Shown here piece after piece: positions 13,087 to 19,752 of a DNA stretch of 36,841 nucleotides. The notes beneath the pieces were generated by a model, which ran no database searches, was not told the origin of the DNA, and was given only the letters and a program-made list of their open reading frames with translations. Both the position numbers and the translations under genes were made by a program. The stretch's first letter is position 1; each line of letters opens with the position of its first letter. The stretch comes from a virus, in the IMG/VR virus record IMGVR_UViG_3300011114_000676, positions 1 to 36,841 of that record. The stretch is one strand, 5' to 3'.

Positions 13087-14015
13087 ACATCGAATTGCCC
13101 GACGAAGTGCGCGACGCGATCTGCGTCGTCAGTGTCAGCGGTGGCAAAGATAGTGCTGCCGTGATGCTGTCGTTGCTCGATCGCCGCGACGAATTGCTTG
13201 CGCGCAACTGCGAGTTGCGATTTGTGTTTGCTGACACGGGTTGGGAGAGCGCGCTGACCTATGCCCACTTGGACACGATGCGAACCCATTTAGGCATTCA
13301 GATCGATGTGGTCGGCGTCGAAGGGGGAATGCGGGGGCGCATCGCTTATCGGGCGGGGTTCCCATCGCGCATCATGCGGTGGTGTACGCAAGAGTTGAAA
13401 CTGAAACCACTGCGGGCGTATCACGAACAACTGCGAGCCGACACAGGCAAAGATACGATCAGCGTCGTCGGCGTGCGGGGTGGCGAAAGCGAAGCACGCC
13501 AGAAGATGCCCGTGTTTGCCTACGACAACGAGTGGGACGGCTTCGTCTGGCGACCGATCCACGCTTGGACAGTGACCGACGTTCTGTTGACGCATCGCAA
13601 GTTCGGGTTGCCCATGAACCCCTTGTATCAGCGCGGGCATGATCGTGTGGGGTGCTACCCGTGCATCTTTGAGAACAAAGACGGCATCGCTTTGATCGCC
13701 AAGAACGACCCCGACCGCATTGATGAGATCGCAGCGTTGGAGCAACAGACGCGCACGTTGCGGGCAGAGCGAAACGCCGAACGCACCGAAGCCAAATCTG
13801 GTGATGTGCGCTATCAGCACCCGCAGGGCTATTTCTTCCAATCGCGTGACCGCAAGTCTGGAGTGTTGCAAGACATTCACCAAGTTGTGGAATGGTCGCG
13901 CACTGCGCGGGGCGGCAAACAAATGCTGCTGTTTGACCCGGTGCCGTTGGGGGGGTGTATGCGCTGGGGTCTGTGTGAGACATCGCCGACCGACTCAAAC
14001 AAGGACGCAAAATGA
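13083..14015 (+). CDS. PAPS reductase / DndC-like ATP-pyrophosphatase family protein
   Basis: The 310-residue protein has the N-type ATP-pyrophosphatase P-loop SGGKDS (19-24), which binds and adenylates a substrate. It contains C101 (RWCTQELK), C191 and C194 (CYPCIFENK) and two late cysteines in GGCMRWGLCE, which could bind an iron-sulfur cluster or zinc. Relatives include PAPS reductases, DndC of DNA phosphorothioation and the IbrA-like phage proteins. In some prophages IbrA pairs with ParB-like IbrB, and this phage also has a ParB-like protein, although on the other strand. GTG 13083 overlaps the membrane-peptide stop (GTGA). Whether it modifies DNA, tRNA or sulfur metabolites is open. Confidence 0.82.
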   Translation: MNIELPDEVRDAICVVSVSGGKDSAAVMLSLLDRRDELLARNCELRFVFADTGWESALTYAHLDTMRTHLGIQIDVVGVEGGMRGRIAYRAGFPSRIMRWCTQELKLKPLRAYHEQLRADTGKDTISVVGVRGGESEARQKMPVFAYDNEWDGFVWRPIHAWTVTDVLLTHRKFGLPMNPLYQRGHDRVGCYPCIFENKDGIALIAKNDPDRIDEIAALEQQTRTLRAERNAERTEAKSGDVRYQHPQGYFFQSRDRKSGVLQDIHQVVEWSRTARGGKQMLLFDPVPLGGCMRWGLCETSPTDSNKDAK

Positions 14016-14449
14016 CGCCCATCGCCTTCCACCTTCCGATCGCGCCCAAGCCGTCGAACAAGCGGCGGGCAGCGATGGTCGGCGGGCACGCGCGGGTCGT
14101 GCAGGATCGCAGCGTCGTCGAGCATCAGGCGGCGATCGGCGCACTGGCATCGCACTTTCGCCCAGCGCAGTTGCTCGCGGAACCACTGTCGGTGTCGATC
14201 GTCTGCGTGCTGCCGCGCCCCGCGTACCTGTGCAAGGTCAGCAAGCGCGACGGTCTGCCGCTGTCGGGCGTGCATCGTTTGCCCCATGCGATCCGTCCCG
14301 ATTGCGACAACGTGGCCAAGTCGGTGCTTGACGGTCTGCGGGCGTTTTGGCGCGACGATTGCCTAGTGGCGCAACTGCACATCGAGAAATGGATCGCAGC
14401 GTTCGACGAAGCGCCACACTACGAAGTGACGATCGCGGGGTTGTCGTGA
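14012..14449 (+). CDS. rusA: RusA-like Holliday junction resolvase
   Basis: RusA cuts four-way junctions, clearing recombination intermediates before packaging. The 145-residue protein has the hallmark RPDCDNVAKSVLDGL (95-109) with D97, D99 and D107, then WRDDCLVAQLHIEKW (113-127) with D115 and D116. These fit the family's metal-binding acids. An N-terminal strand with KPSNKRR is typical. ATG 14012 overlaps the previous stop (ATGA). It belongs with the RecE/RecT-like pair as the recombination module. Confidence 0.9.
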   Translation: MTPIAFHLPIAPKPSNKRRAAMVGGHARVVQDRSVVEHQAAIGALASHFRPAQLLAEPLSVSIVCVLPRPAYLCKVSKRDGLPLSGVHRLPHAIRPDCDNVAKSVLDGLRAFWRDDCLVAQLHIEKWIAAFDEAPHYEVTIAGLS

Positions 14450-14757
14450 GTACGTCCTATTACCACCTCGCCGAACCAGTGACCGGGTTGCGCTTCGCCG
14501 ACAACGTGGTCGGGCCAGACGCGCTGTTGTTGGTCGAGATCGACGGCAAACTGGCGGGGCAACTGGTCGTGCGACCGGGACTTGTGCCTGCAGTGCTGCG
14601 CTTGTTCACTGACCGCTGCGACGACGGCGAATGCCCCGTGCGATCTGTCAGCGGTGGGCTGCGCGAGCAAGTGCGTGGGCTTGACCCGGCGCTGCAGCTT
14701 GTCAGCGAGAATGGCGATCTGCTGACGGTCGCCGAACTGCGGGCGGGGAAGCGATGA
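14446..14757 (+). CDS. Hypothetical protein (103 aa)
   Basis: GTG 14446 overlaps the rusA stop (GTGA). The chain is beta-rich and acidic (GLRFADNVVGPDALLLVEIDGKLAGQLVVRPGLVPAVLRLF), with a later CDDGECPVRSVSGGLRE. The two cysteines near residues 60-65 are not enough for a zinc ribbon. I do not recognise the family. Codon use matches the neighbours. Confidence 0.6.
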   Translation: MSTSYYHLAEPVTGLRFADNVVGPDALLLVEIDGKLAGQLVVRPGLVPAVLRLFTDRCDDGECPVRSVSGGLREQVRGLDPALQLVSENGDLLTVAELRAGKR

Positions 14758-15116
14758 GCCTGATTGCTGCTGCCCTGCTGGTGTGCAGTCACGGCGATCG
14801 CGATGTCGCTGCCGATGTCGTCGCACAGGCGGTGCAGCAGAACGTGCCCGCCGAACTGGCGTTGGCGGTCGCGTGCGTTGAAAGCGGGTTGACTGCGCCG
14901 AACCCGATGGGCGTGCGCGACTGCTATCGCACTGGCAAATTCGACAACTACGCTTGCATCGTGATCGGTGTGCGCTCGCTGGCGAACAGGCTGCGCGGCT
15001 GCGGCGGCAACGTCGAGTGTGCGGCTAAACGATACCACGGCACCCGCCACGCCAACGCCGCGAAGTACGCGGCCAAGGTGGCGCGGATCGTTAGGTTTTT
15101 GAGGGGGCGAAAGTGA
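14754..15116 (+). CDS. Lytic-transglycosylase-like (SLT/lysozyme fold) protein
   Basis: The 120-residue protein looks like a small transglycosylase domain: a helix with VPAELALAVACVESGL (about 31-46), where E43 would be the catalytic acid, NPMGVRDCYRTG, then CIVIGVRSLANRLRGCGG and ECAAKRYHGTRHANAAKYAAKVARI. The typical ES.x..AxS...G.xG is altered, so activity is uncertain. The N-terminus (MSLIAAALLVCSHGD) could be a signal peptide. Its place in the early block, away from the lysis genes at 17.3-19.7 kb, suggests a role in peptidoglycan access at entry or an accessory lysis role. Confidence 0.65.
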   Translation: MSLIAAALLVCSHGDRDVAADVVAQAVQQNVPAELALAVACVESGLTAPNPMGVRDCYRTGKFDNYACIVIGVRSLANRLRGCGGNVECAAKRYHGTRHANAAKYAAKVARIVRFLRGRK

Positions 15117-15472
15117 TTGACACCACCGAACTGCGCCGCTTGGCGCTGGCGGCACAGGAAGCGGCGCTGGGCGACAGTTGGATCGGCTGCCCTGATGTGC
15201 TGGCGTTTGAGGCGGTGGCCTCGCCCGCGACCGTGCTGGCCCTGCTCGATAGGCTGGCGGCGGCAGATGCGGCGGCTGCGCACGGGTGGCGCAGGCTGGC
15301 AGACAGCACCCCCGCCGACTGGCAGACCGTAGTCGTCGCCAGCCTAGGCGAGGATACGATCGTCGCCCAGTACCATCGCGGGTGGTGGGAGACGACGCGC
15401 GCCGAGGATAGCCGTGGCGTGCTCGCCGTCGACCTGTGGCTCCCACTGCCGCAACTGCCGTGGAAGCCATGA
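15113..15472 (+). CDS. Ea22-like / DUF551-like early protein
   Basis: The 119-residue protein has a helical N-terminal half (LRRLALAAQEAALGDSW, LALLDRLAAADA) of the type seen in Ead/Ea22-like proteins. The C-terminal half (DWQTVVVASLGEDTIVAQYHRGWWE, then VDLWLPLPQLP) closely follows the DUF551 pattern that ends in a W-x-P-L-P motif. Such proteins are common in accessory regions of phages; their function is unknown to me. It starts at GTG 15113, overlapping the previous stop. Confidence 0.65.
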   Translation: MIDTTELRRLALAAQEAALGDSWIGCPDVLAFEAVASPATVLALLDRLAAADAAAAHGWRRLADSTPADWQTVVVASLGEDTIVAQYHRGWWETTRAEDSRGVLAVDLWLPLPQLPWKP

Positions 15473-15819
15473 CCCTACTCGACGCCTACACCGACACTCT
15501 GGCGCGTCACCGCGAATTCGCGATGCTGCACTGCGTGTTCTGGATCGTCGTCGGCAACAAATGCGGCATGTCCCCCAGCTACGCCCGCCAGCGCGCCGCT
15601 GCGTTGGGTTGGCCCACCACGGTAGCGGAACTTGGCCTGCTGCGCCGATACGCGGGCAAGCCGAAGAAGCCACCGCCGCCGAAGCGCAACCACGACAAGA
15701 CGACGCTGGCGATGCTGCGGCGTGCGCTGGCCAGACTGGAGAGCCAGCCGGCGACGACTGCCCGCAGCCGTGCGATGGTCGATGTGCGACACGCGATCAT
15801 CGAGTTGGGGGAGCCATGA
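15469..15819 (+). CDS. Hypothetical protein (116 aa)
   Basis: ATG 15469 overlaps the upstream stop (ATGA). The N-terminal half (YTDTLARHREFAMLHCVFWIVVG) then CGMSPSYARQRAAALGWP has a helix-turn-helix look. It continues with a basic loop KPKKPPPPKR and a helical end with RRALARLESQ. It might be a small DNA-binding protein; no family match comes to mind. Confidence 0.6.
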   Translation: MTLLDAYTDTLARHREFAMLHCVFWIVVGNKCGMSPSYARQRAAALGWPTTVAELGLLRRYAGKPKKPPPPKRNHDKTTLAMLRRALARLESQPATTARSRAMVDVRHAIIELGEP

Positions 15820-16025
15820 CCGCACCGATCTACGTCCTAACCAGTGATAGCCCCGGCCATGCCGCCGCCCTTGCGGAGCCGTTGCGCGGGCCGTTCGTGT
15901 GGCGTTGCGGCGGGTGCGGCAAGACGCTGGCGCTCAAGAGTTACGGCGGTTTGCCGATCCCGCTGTTCGTCGCGATCGGCGAAGCGTTTGGGCGCGACCA
16001 CACGCGATGCAAGGATCAGCCATGA
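15816..16025 (+). CDS. Small zinc-ribbon-like protein (69 aa)
   Basis: ATG 15816 and the stop each overlap their neighbours. FVWRCGGCGKTLALKSYGG (about 27-45) carries a CxxC knuckle, and DHTRCKDQP at the end supplies a possible H and C. This suggests one zinc site formed by CxxC and HxxxC. The function is unknown. Confidence 0.6.
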   Translation: MTAPIYVLTSDSPGHAAALAEPLRGPFVWRCGGCGKTLALKSYGGLPIPLFVAIGEAFGRDHTRCKDQP

Positions 16026-16345
16026 CCGACGCCCAACTGGCCAAGTGCCGCCTCGCCCTGCCGGGTCTGCGGTGGAGCCTGACCAGCGAGAGGGCTGTGG
16101 GCAATCGCGTGCTGCACCGGGTGCTGGTGTCGCCTGCCGCTGACGGGTCGCCGCGATGGGTCGCCCAGTGGACTTGGGTGTACAGTCGCGTCGGGAGCCA
16201 GACGCTGCACTGGGAGCGCGCTTCACTGGCCAGTGCGCTGCACGCGGTTGGTCGCGAGATGCAGCGGGAAGCCGGGAAGCTGGCCGCGCTGGCTGGCTTG
16301 CGGGCTAAGTCCTGTGCTCCGTCACCGTCACCGACCCCGCGCTGA
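16022..16345 (+). CDS. Hypothetical protein (107 aa), last rightward gene
   Basis: The chain has a beta-rich core (LRWSLTSERAVGNRVLHRVLVSP, RWVAQWTWVYSRVG) and a helical C-terminal half (SLASALHAVGREMQREAGKLAALAGL). It is the last gene of the early unit. Its 3' end overlaps the end of the leftward gene 16305-16598 by 41 bp tail to tail, and no terminator is seen between the two convergent units. The function is unknown. Confidence 0.6.
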   Translation: MTDAQLAKCRLALPGLRWSLTSERAVGNRVLHRVLVSPAADGSPRWVAQWTWVYSRVGSQTLHWERASLASALHAVGREMQREAGKLAALAGLRAKSCAPSPSPTPR

Positions 16346-16598
16346 CCTCGACAACCCGATCTCGCCACCAAGCCGATACAAGCGGGGCGATGGCCTCTGC
16401 GATTTCTGCGGCGCTGCGGTACGGCTCCGGCAGCGCCCCTTGAACAACTCGCACGATGTCGCTCGCGCTCCACTGCACTTCGGCGGCGGCGTGCTGCTCC
16501 ACCAGTCGGGTTGCCGTATCGACTGCACCCGCCACGCGTCCCGGCGGCAACAGCGGTTGCAGGGCATGGGTCAGCGCGGCGCGTAGGTCACTGGTCAT
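16305..16598 (-). CDS. Hypothetical protein (97 aa), last leftward gene
   Basis: ATG 16598 overlaps the upstream stop (ATGA). The protein starts MTSDLRAALTHALQPLLPPG and is mostly helical, with EVQWSASDIVRVVQGALPEPYRSAAEIAEAIAPLVSAWW. The first eight residues match the start of the next leftward gene (MTADLRAAL), perhaps a local duplication of the start segment. I do not recognise the family. Confidence 0.6.
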   Translation of the reverse strand: MTSDLRAALTHALQPLLPPGRVAGAVDTATRLVEQHAAAEVQWSASDIVRVVQGALPEPYRSAAEIAEAIAPLVSAWWRDRVVEVSAGSVTVTEHRT

Positions 16599-17119
16599 GC
16601 GATCACCAACCGCCACCGCCGCTTACTGGTCTGACCAGTGTCGGCAGACTTTGGGCGATCTCGACTTGCCCAACCGACCGCGTGCGGCACCGTCACGCCG
16701 TCTTTGCGAAACCCTGACTTGCGATAGATGCATCCTGTGTGGCGCGTCCTGTCGTGGTAGGCGATAAGCGCCACCATGCCGCGGCTTGCAGCTTCCCGAC
16801 CCGCCCGACGTAGCACTTCGCTTGCAGTGCCATGCGGCAGACCCGGCAGTAACATCATGCGTGTGACCTCGCCCACCGAGCCGTCTTGCGGTAGTTTGCG
16901 GGCGACAGGCCGACCAATCAGGCAAAGGCCAAGCAGTGCGCCAGTCGGCACTGGCAGATCGTCAAACAGCACTGGCGACAACTCACGCACGCCGATGGCG
17001 TACAGGCACCCCGGCGGCGGGTTGTCCAAGTAGTGCCCACTGGCAGCGATCCACAATTTTGCGCCCGCGTCGTAAATGACGCGACCAATCCAAAGCGCGG
17101 CGCGTAGGTCAGCGGTCAT
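16595..17119 (-). CDS. GNAT-type protein of the XF1762/Mom-like family
   Basis: The 174-residue protein carries VGEVTRMMLLPGLPHGTASEVLRRAGREAASRGMVALIAYHDRTRHTGCIYRKSGFRK (about 87-145). The pattern V-x-R...P.G..... S.LL..A.R.A...G...L..Y.......G..YR..GF is that of XF1762-type phage proteins and of Mom-like acyltransferases, which have the GNAT fold. Mu Mom converts adenine in phage DNA to a carbamoylmethyl form and so blocks restriction. Whether this copy acts on DNA cannot be read from sequence. It lies just after the lysis genes as a late leftward gene, as Mom also is late in Mu. Confidence 0.7.
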   Translation of the reverse strand: MTADLRAALWIGRVIYDAGAKLWIAASGHYLDNPPPGCLYAIGVRELSPVLFDDLPVPTGALLGLCLIGRPVARKLPQDGSVGEVTRMMLLPGLPHGTASEVLRRAGREAASRGMVALIAYHDRTRHTGCIYRKSGFRKDGVTVPHAVGWASRDRPKSADTGQTSKRRWRLVIA

Positions 17120-17342
17120 GGGCGGCGAGTCCTGCGAGGTCGGCGGGTGTAGACGGCATGAGCTCAAATCGCCCATCGCAAAACTCCGCGACAGGGCGCG
17201 CCCACAGTAGGCCATCGCTGCTGCGGTAGACTGCGACAGCCTCGCCTTCGATTGCACCGCCTTGGCCGTATGCGACGCCGACGATCTCGTACACGCCGCC
17301 GCGCTTGAGGTGTCGCCAGTGCTGGCCAGCCCGCACAGTCAC
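17109..17342 (-). CDS. DUF1653-like small protein (77 aa)
   Basis: The protein reads GQHWRHLKRGGVYEIVGVAYG...AVAVYRSSDGLLWARPVAEFCDGRFE. This is the DUF1653 pattern: Y/H-H-K-GG-Y-V, then VVYR..DG..W.RP..EF.DG. The fold is a small beta barrel of unknown role, frequent in phages and bacteria. GTG 17342 overlaps the upstream stop (GTGA). A longer open frame to 17615 exists but is low-complexity. Confidence 0.75.
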   Translation of the reverse strand: MTVRAGQHWRHLKRGGVYEIVGVAYGQGGAIEGEAVAVYRSSDGLLWARPVAEFCDGRFELMPSTPADLAGLAAHDR

Positions 17343-17584
17343 GGCGCACCAACCCTGTCCGCGTTGATAACGACCTTGGGCTTGCCGTCGCAGGTGACAA
17401 TCAGGGTGCCCGCTGGCTTGGGCTTGGTCGGGTGCGGCCAGATGCCGATGTCGGCGGTCTGGCAGTTGAGCGGGGCGCAGCCGGAGAGCCACCAACCGAA
17501 CAACAGACAGCCTGCCAGCGCGAGCAGTGCCAGTGCAAGCGCACGGATCGTCGCGACGACATCGGCGAAGGTGCCAAGGTTCAC
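17339..17584 (-). CDS. Small membrane or lipoprotein-like protein (81 aa), lysis region
   Basis: A transmembrane helix (about residues 12-34, IRALALALLALAGCLLFGWWL) ends in SGCAPLNC. LALAGC at 21-26 also looks like a lipobox, so it may be a lipoprotein of the Rz1/outer-spanin kind. The rest (PHPTKPKPAGTLIVTCDGK) is proline-rich, as in o-spanins. ATG overlaps the holin-like stop. A spanin role is a guess based on position and these features. Confidence 0.55.
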   Translation of the reverse strand: MNLGTFADVVATIRALALALLALAGCLLFGWWLSGCAPLNCQTADIGIWPHPTKPKPAGTLIVTCDGKPKVVINADRVGAP

Positions 17585-17850
17585 TTGCGCCGTTCGCCTG
17601 CTGCGGCGATGTCACCGGCTGTTCGCACCGCTGGCAATTCGGCGCTGTCGCGCTTGGCCGCAGACGAGTCCATCGAGCGGAAAATCGCCGCCGCCGTGGA
17701 CGCCATCGCCGCCGCCGCTGAAATCAGTTTGAGTACGATCGACGGCACATCGTCGGGTGCCGACAGCGACGCGGCGAGCACTGACAGCCCCGCACTGGCG
17801 ACCGACGCCCAGAGTATGCGACTGCGGATCAGTTCTTTCTGGCTGGCCAT
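17581..17850 (-). CDS. Holin-like membrane protein (89 aa)
   Basis: The protein has two predicted transmembrane helices, about residues 12-30 (LWASVASAGLSVLAASLS) and 38-58 (IVLKLISAAAAMASTAAAIF). A basic/polar C-terminal tail (KRDSAELP...GERRK) follows. That is the shape of class II holins, which open the inner membrane for the endolysin. The ATG at 17848-17850 follows ACGAGGC. Its neighbours are the putative spanin and the endolysin about 1 kb upstream. Confidence 0.6.
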   Translation of the reverse strand: MASQKELIRSRILWASVASAGLSVLAASLSAPDDVPSIVLKLISAAAAMASTAAAIFRSMDSSAAKRDSAELPAVRTAGDIAAAGERRK

Positions 17851-17922
17851 GATGCCTCGTCTAGGGGTGTCGCCGCGGGTATGCCCCTCGAGCAGTGACA
17901 GGCGGCGCGCACCCGTTTCAGT

Positions 17923-18081
17923 TTAGCGCTGCGCTCGCACATCGTCTAGCCAAAGCAGCAACGCAAGCGCAGCGACTGCAGGCGCGCAGCACAGCATGAA
18001 CGTCGCTGCAGCCGTGCGCGCGAACACAAAGCCGACAAGCGGCACAGCGACATCGGCAACGAATTGCTTGCGCGGCGTCAT
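17923..18081 (-). CDS. Small membrane protein (52 aa)
   Basis: MTPRKQFVADV continues into hydrophobic segments VPLVGFVFARTAAATFML and CCAPAVAALALLLWLD. The ATG overlaps the stop of the next upstream peptide gene. With 18078-18167 it forms a pair of tiny overlapping membrane genes in the lysis region. They could be alternative holin parts; no family is recognised. Confidence 0.55.
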   Translation of the reverse strand: MTPRKQFVADVAVPLVGFVFARTAAATFMLCCAPAVAALALLLWLDDVRAQR

Positions 18082-18167
18082 CGGCTCACGACCCACGCCA
18101 GCAGTGCAGCCGCTGCGACAACGATGCCGCGCCAAATGCGCCTTGCGGTGGCGACGCCTTCGGGCAT
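18078..18167 (-). CDS. Very small membrane peptide (29 aa)
   Basis: The ATG at 18165-18167 starts MPEGVATARRIWRG, followed by a transmembrane stretch IVVAAAALLAWVVSR, and the stop overlaps the next ATG. It starts 5 bp after the lipoprotein gene. The size is too small for a family call. Confidence 0.5.
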   Translation of the reverse strand: MPEGVATARRIWRGIVVAAAALLAWVVSR

Positions 18168-18172
18168 GGTGA

Positions 18173-18910
18173 TCACGGCAGCAGCGTCACGACGACCGCA
18201 GACCCGCCGCCCTTGACTGCGCCTTGCAGTTGGCACGGCACATCGGGCGCGTACTGCGTGCCATGCTTGCAGCCTGCGCTGCCCGGTGTCGGGCTTGGCG
18301 CGATGCCGCACGGTGGCGATTGGCGGGCAACGCAAATGTCGCAGCCCAACGGGAACACGCCGATCGCTGTTGCGTTGTCGTCTTTGCCGTGCGTCGGGCC
18401 AAGCTGTTGCGCGCCCAACAACACGCGCAGATCGCGGTTGAACCCATCGACAAGCGAAATGTCGGCAACGTCAAACCATTTGGGGTTGTTCACGTTCAGC
18501 TCAGCCTTGGTGCTGCCGCAGCCGACAGGCGCATCAAAACTGATCGTCGCGTTCAGATACTTGCCCGCCAGTGCAAGCGTCTGTGTCGTGTCAGCGGCAA
18601 GCGCAAAGCTGCAATTCAGCGGCTGCGACGCCGACGCGCAGATCGCCCACGACGACGGCAGAACCACGCTGTCAGCGCCAAACGCCACGAATACCTGCGT
18701 CGGTTTGCTGCTTGCGTTCGCGATCGCCAACGTGCTGCCGCCAAGTGCCGTTGCAACGCTGACATCAGCAGCGACATCAACAGGCGTCGCAACGTCGGGC
18801 AGCGGCGCAGTTGCGGCAACCTCGATCGCCGACGCTTCAATGACTGCCTGCGACGGTGTTTGACGGCAAGCTGCGATCGCGCAAACCAGAACGATCAGTG
18901 CAGACCGCAT
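18173..18910 (-). CDS. Lipoprotein with a thaumatin-like signature (245 aa)
   Basis: A signal peptide MRSALIVLVC with lipobox AIAAC (C15) marks an exported lipoprotein. After a linker, VFVAFGADSV, SFALAADTTQTLAL, CGSTKAELNVNN and WFDVADISLVDGFNRDLRV (145-163) follow. The segment (F/Y)DVSLVDGFN is the best-known motif of thaumatin-like proteins, and about eight cysteines are available for disulfides. The C-terminal part has three more cysteines and PSPTPGSAGC. Thaumatin-like folds are rare in phages. A cell-surface role such as exclusion of other phages or shielding of the receptor is possible. It sits between the endolysin and the small membrane genes. Confidence 0.7.
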   Translation of the reverse strand: MRSALIVLVCAIAACRQTPSQAVIEASAIEVAATAPLPDVATPVDVAADVSVATALGGSTLAIANASSKPTQVFVAFGADSVVLPSSWAICASASQPLNCSFALAADTTQTLALAGKYLNATISFDAPVGCGSTKAELNVNNPKWFDVADISLVDGFNRDLRVLLGAQQLGPTHGKDDNATAIGVFPLGCDICVARQSPPCGIAPSPTPGSAGCKHGTQYAPDVPCQLQGAVKGGGSAVVVTLLP

Positions 18911-18911
18911 T

Positions 18912-19511
18912 TCAACTCCACTGCGCGATGTAGCCGCGCCAATCTGTGTGACAAAACGGCTCTGCGACTTCGCCTTTGTCGTTCAAGCCGTTAGCGTGGT
19001 ACACATGAAAACCGCCGGGTTCAAGCCGACCATCTTGCATCATCGCCAGCGTGCGCGCCGCCCAGTCTTTCGCAGGCGTGCCAGTGCCGGGGACGACAGG
19101 TTTCAGATCGGCAGCGGTCAGTTCCTTGTGCTGCGATTTGTCTGCTTGCCCCGGCGCGCGGTGCTGGTTGGGCTTGCGGAAACCGCCAGCAGTGCAGACG
19201 ACGCACGGCACGCCGCCGAACACATCGCGACGGCGAACCTCGCACATGCGCAGCGTGCGGCGCAGGCGCGGCTCCCAACCTTTAGGCACAGCGTTGCCCT
19301 GCATGATTTCAGCTGCGTCAAAGTGTAGTTTGACCCCGCGCGCTTCCGCCTCAACGTGCATCGCGTCTGCGGTCTTGGGGCCGATCTCGCCGTCTGGCGT
19401 GAGCCCGTGCGCTGCCTGCCAGTCGGCCACCGCGTTGGGCCCGAGGCCGTTGGCGATGGACGACGGCAGCATGCCGCAGACCTCAAGCGCGTATCGGTGC
19501 GGGTTGATCAT
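18912..19511 (-). CDS. Endolysin: peptidoglycan-binding domain plus M15-type D-Ala-D-Ala carboxypeptidase-like domain
   Basis: The protein degrades host peptidoglycan at lysis. The 199-residue chain starts with a peptidoglycan-binding segment (about 20-52, GPNAVADWQAAHGLTPDGEIGPKT). The catalytic part has SQHKELTAADL (126-136), where H128 and D135 fit the zinc ligands of M15 peptidases, and EPFCHTDWRGY (184-194), where H188 is the third ligand and D190 follows it. GGFHVYHANG precedes the last motif. No signal peptide is seen, so export would depend on a holin. ATG 19509-19511 overlaps the upstream stop. Confidence 0.85.
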   Translation of the reverse strand: MINPHRYALEVCGMLPSSIANGLGPNAVADWQAAHGLTPDGEIGPKTADAMHVEAEARGVKLHFDAAEIMQGNAVPKGWEPRLRRTLRMCEVRRRDVFGGVPCVVCTAGGFRKPNQHRAPGQADKSQHKELTAADLKPVVPGTGTPAKDWAARTLAMMQDGRLEPGGFHVYHANGLNDKGEVAEPFCHTDWRGYIAQWS

Positions 19512-19732
19512 CGCGTCGCTTGAAGCACGGCAATTGCGCTACTGTGGGCTCGCGACGCGCTATCTAACGTTTTGACCTCCGATTTCAGTTCGTCGATTGT
19601 CTTGGAGTGCAAACCAATCACTTGCTCGATCCGCTCCAAGATGCGTGACGCTTTGATGATGTAGCCGACAGCAACCGCGCCGCTCGCGAGTATCGACGCG
19701 ACGATGGGCCAGAACTTCAAGACCGCTTCCAC
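19508..19732 (-). CDS. Small membrane protein with coiled-coil tail (74 aa)
   Basis: One transmembrane helix (about residues 8-26, IVASILASGAVAVGYIIKA) is followed by a coiled-coil-like region (RILERIEQVIGLHSKTIDELKSEVKTLDSASRAH). This topology is that of XhlA-like or inner-spanin-like lysis helpers. GTG 19732 (AAAGG at suitable distance) is chosen; the longer open frame to 19915 runs inside the tail gene and is arginine-rich. It precedes the endolysin directly. Confidence 0.6.
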   Translation of the reverse strand: MEAVLKFWPIVASILASGAVAVGYIIKASRILERIEQVIGLHSKTIDELKSEVKTLDSASRAHSSAIAVLQATR

Positions 19733-19752
19733 GGTGTTCTGCCTTTGCGCAA

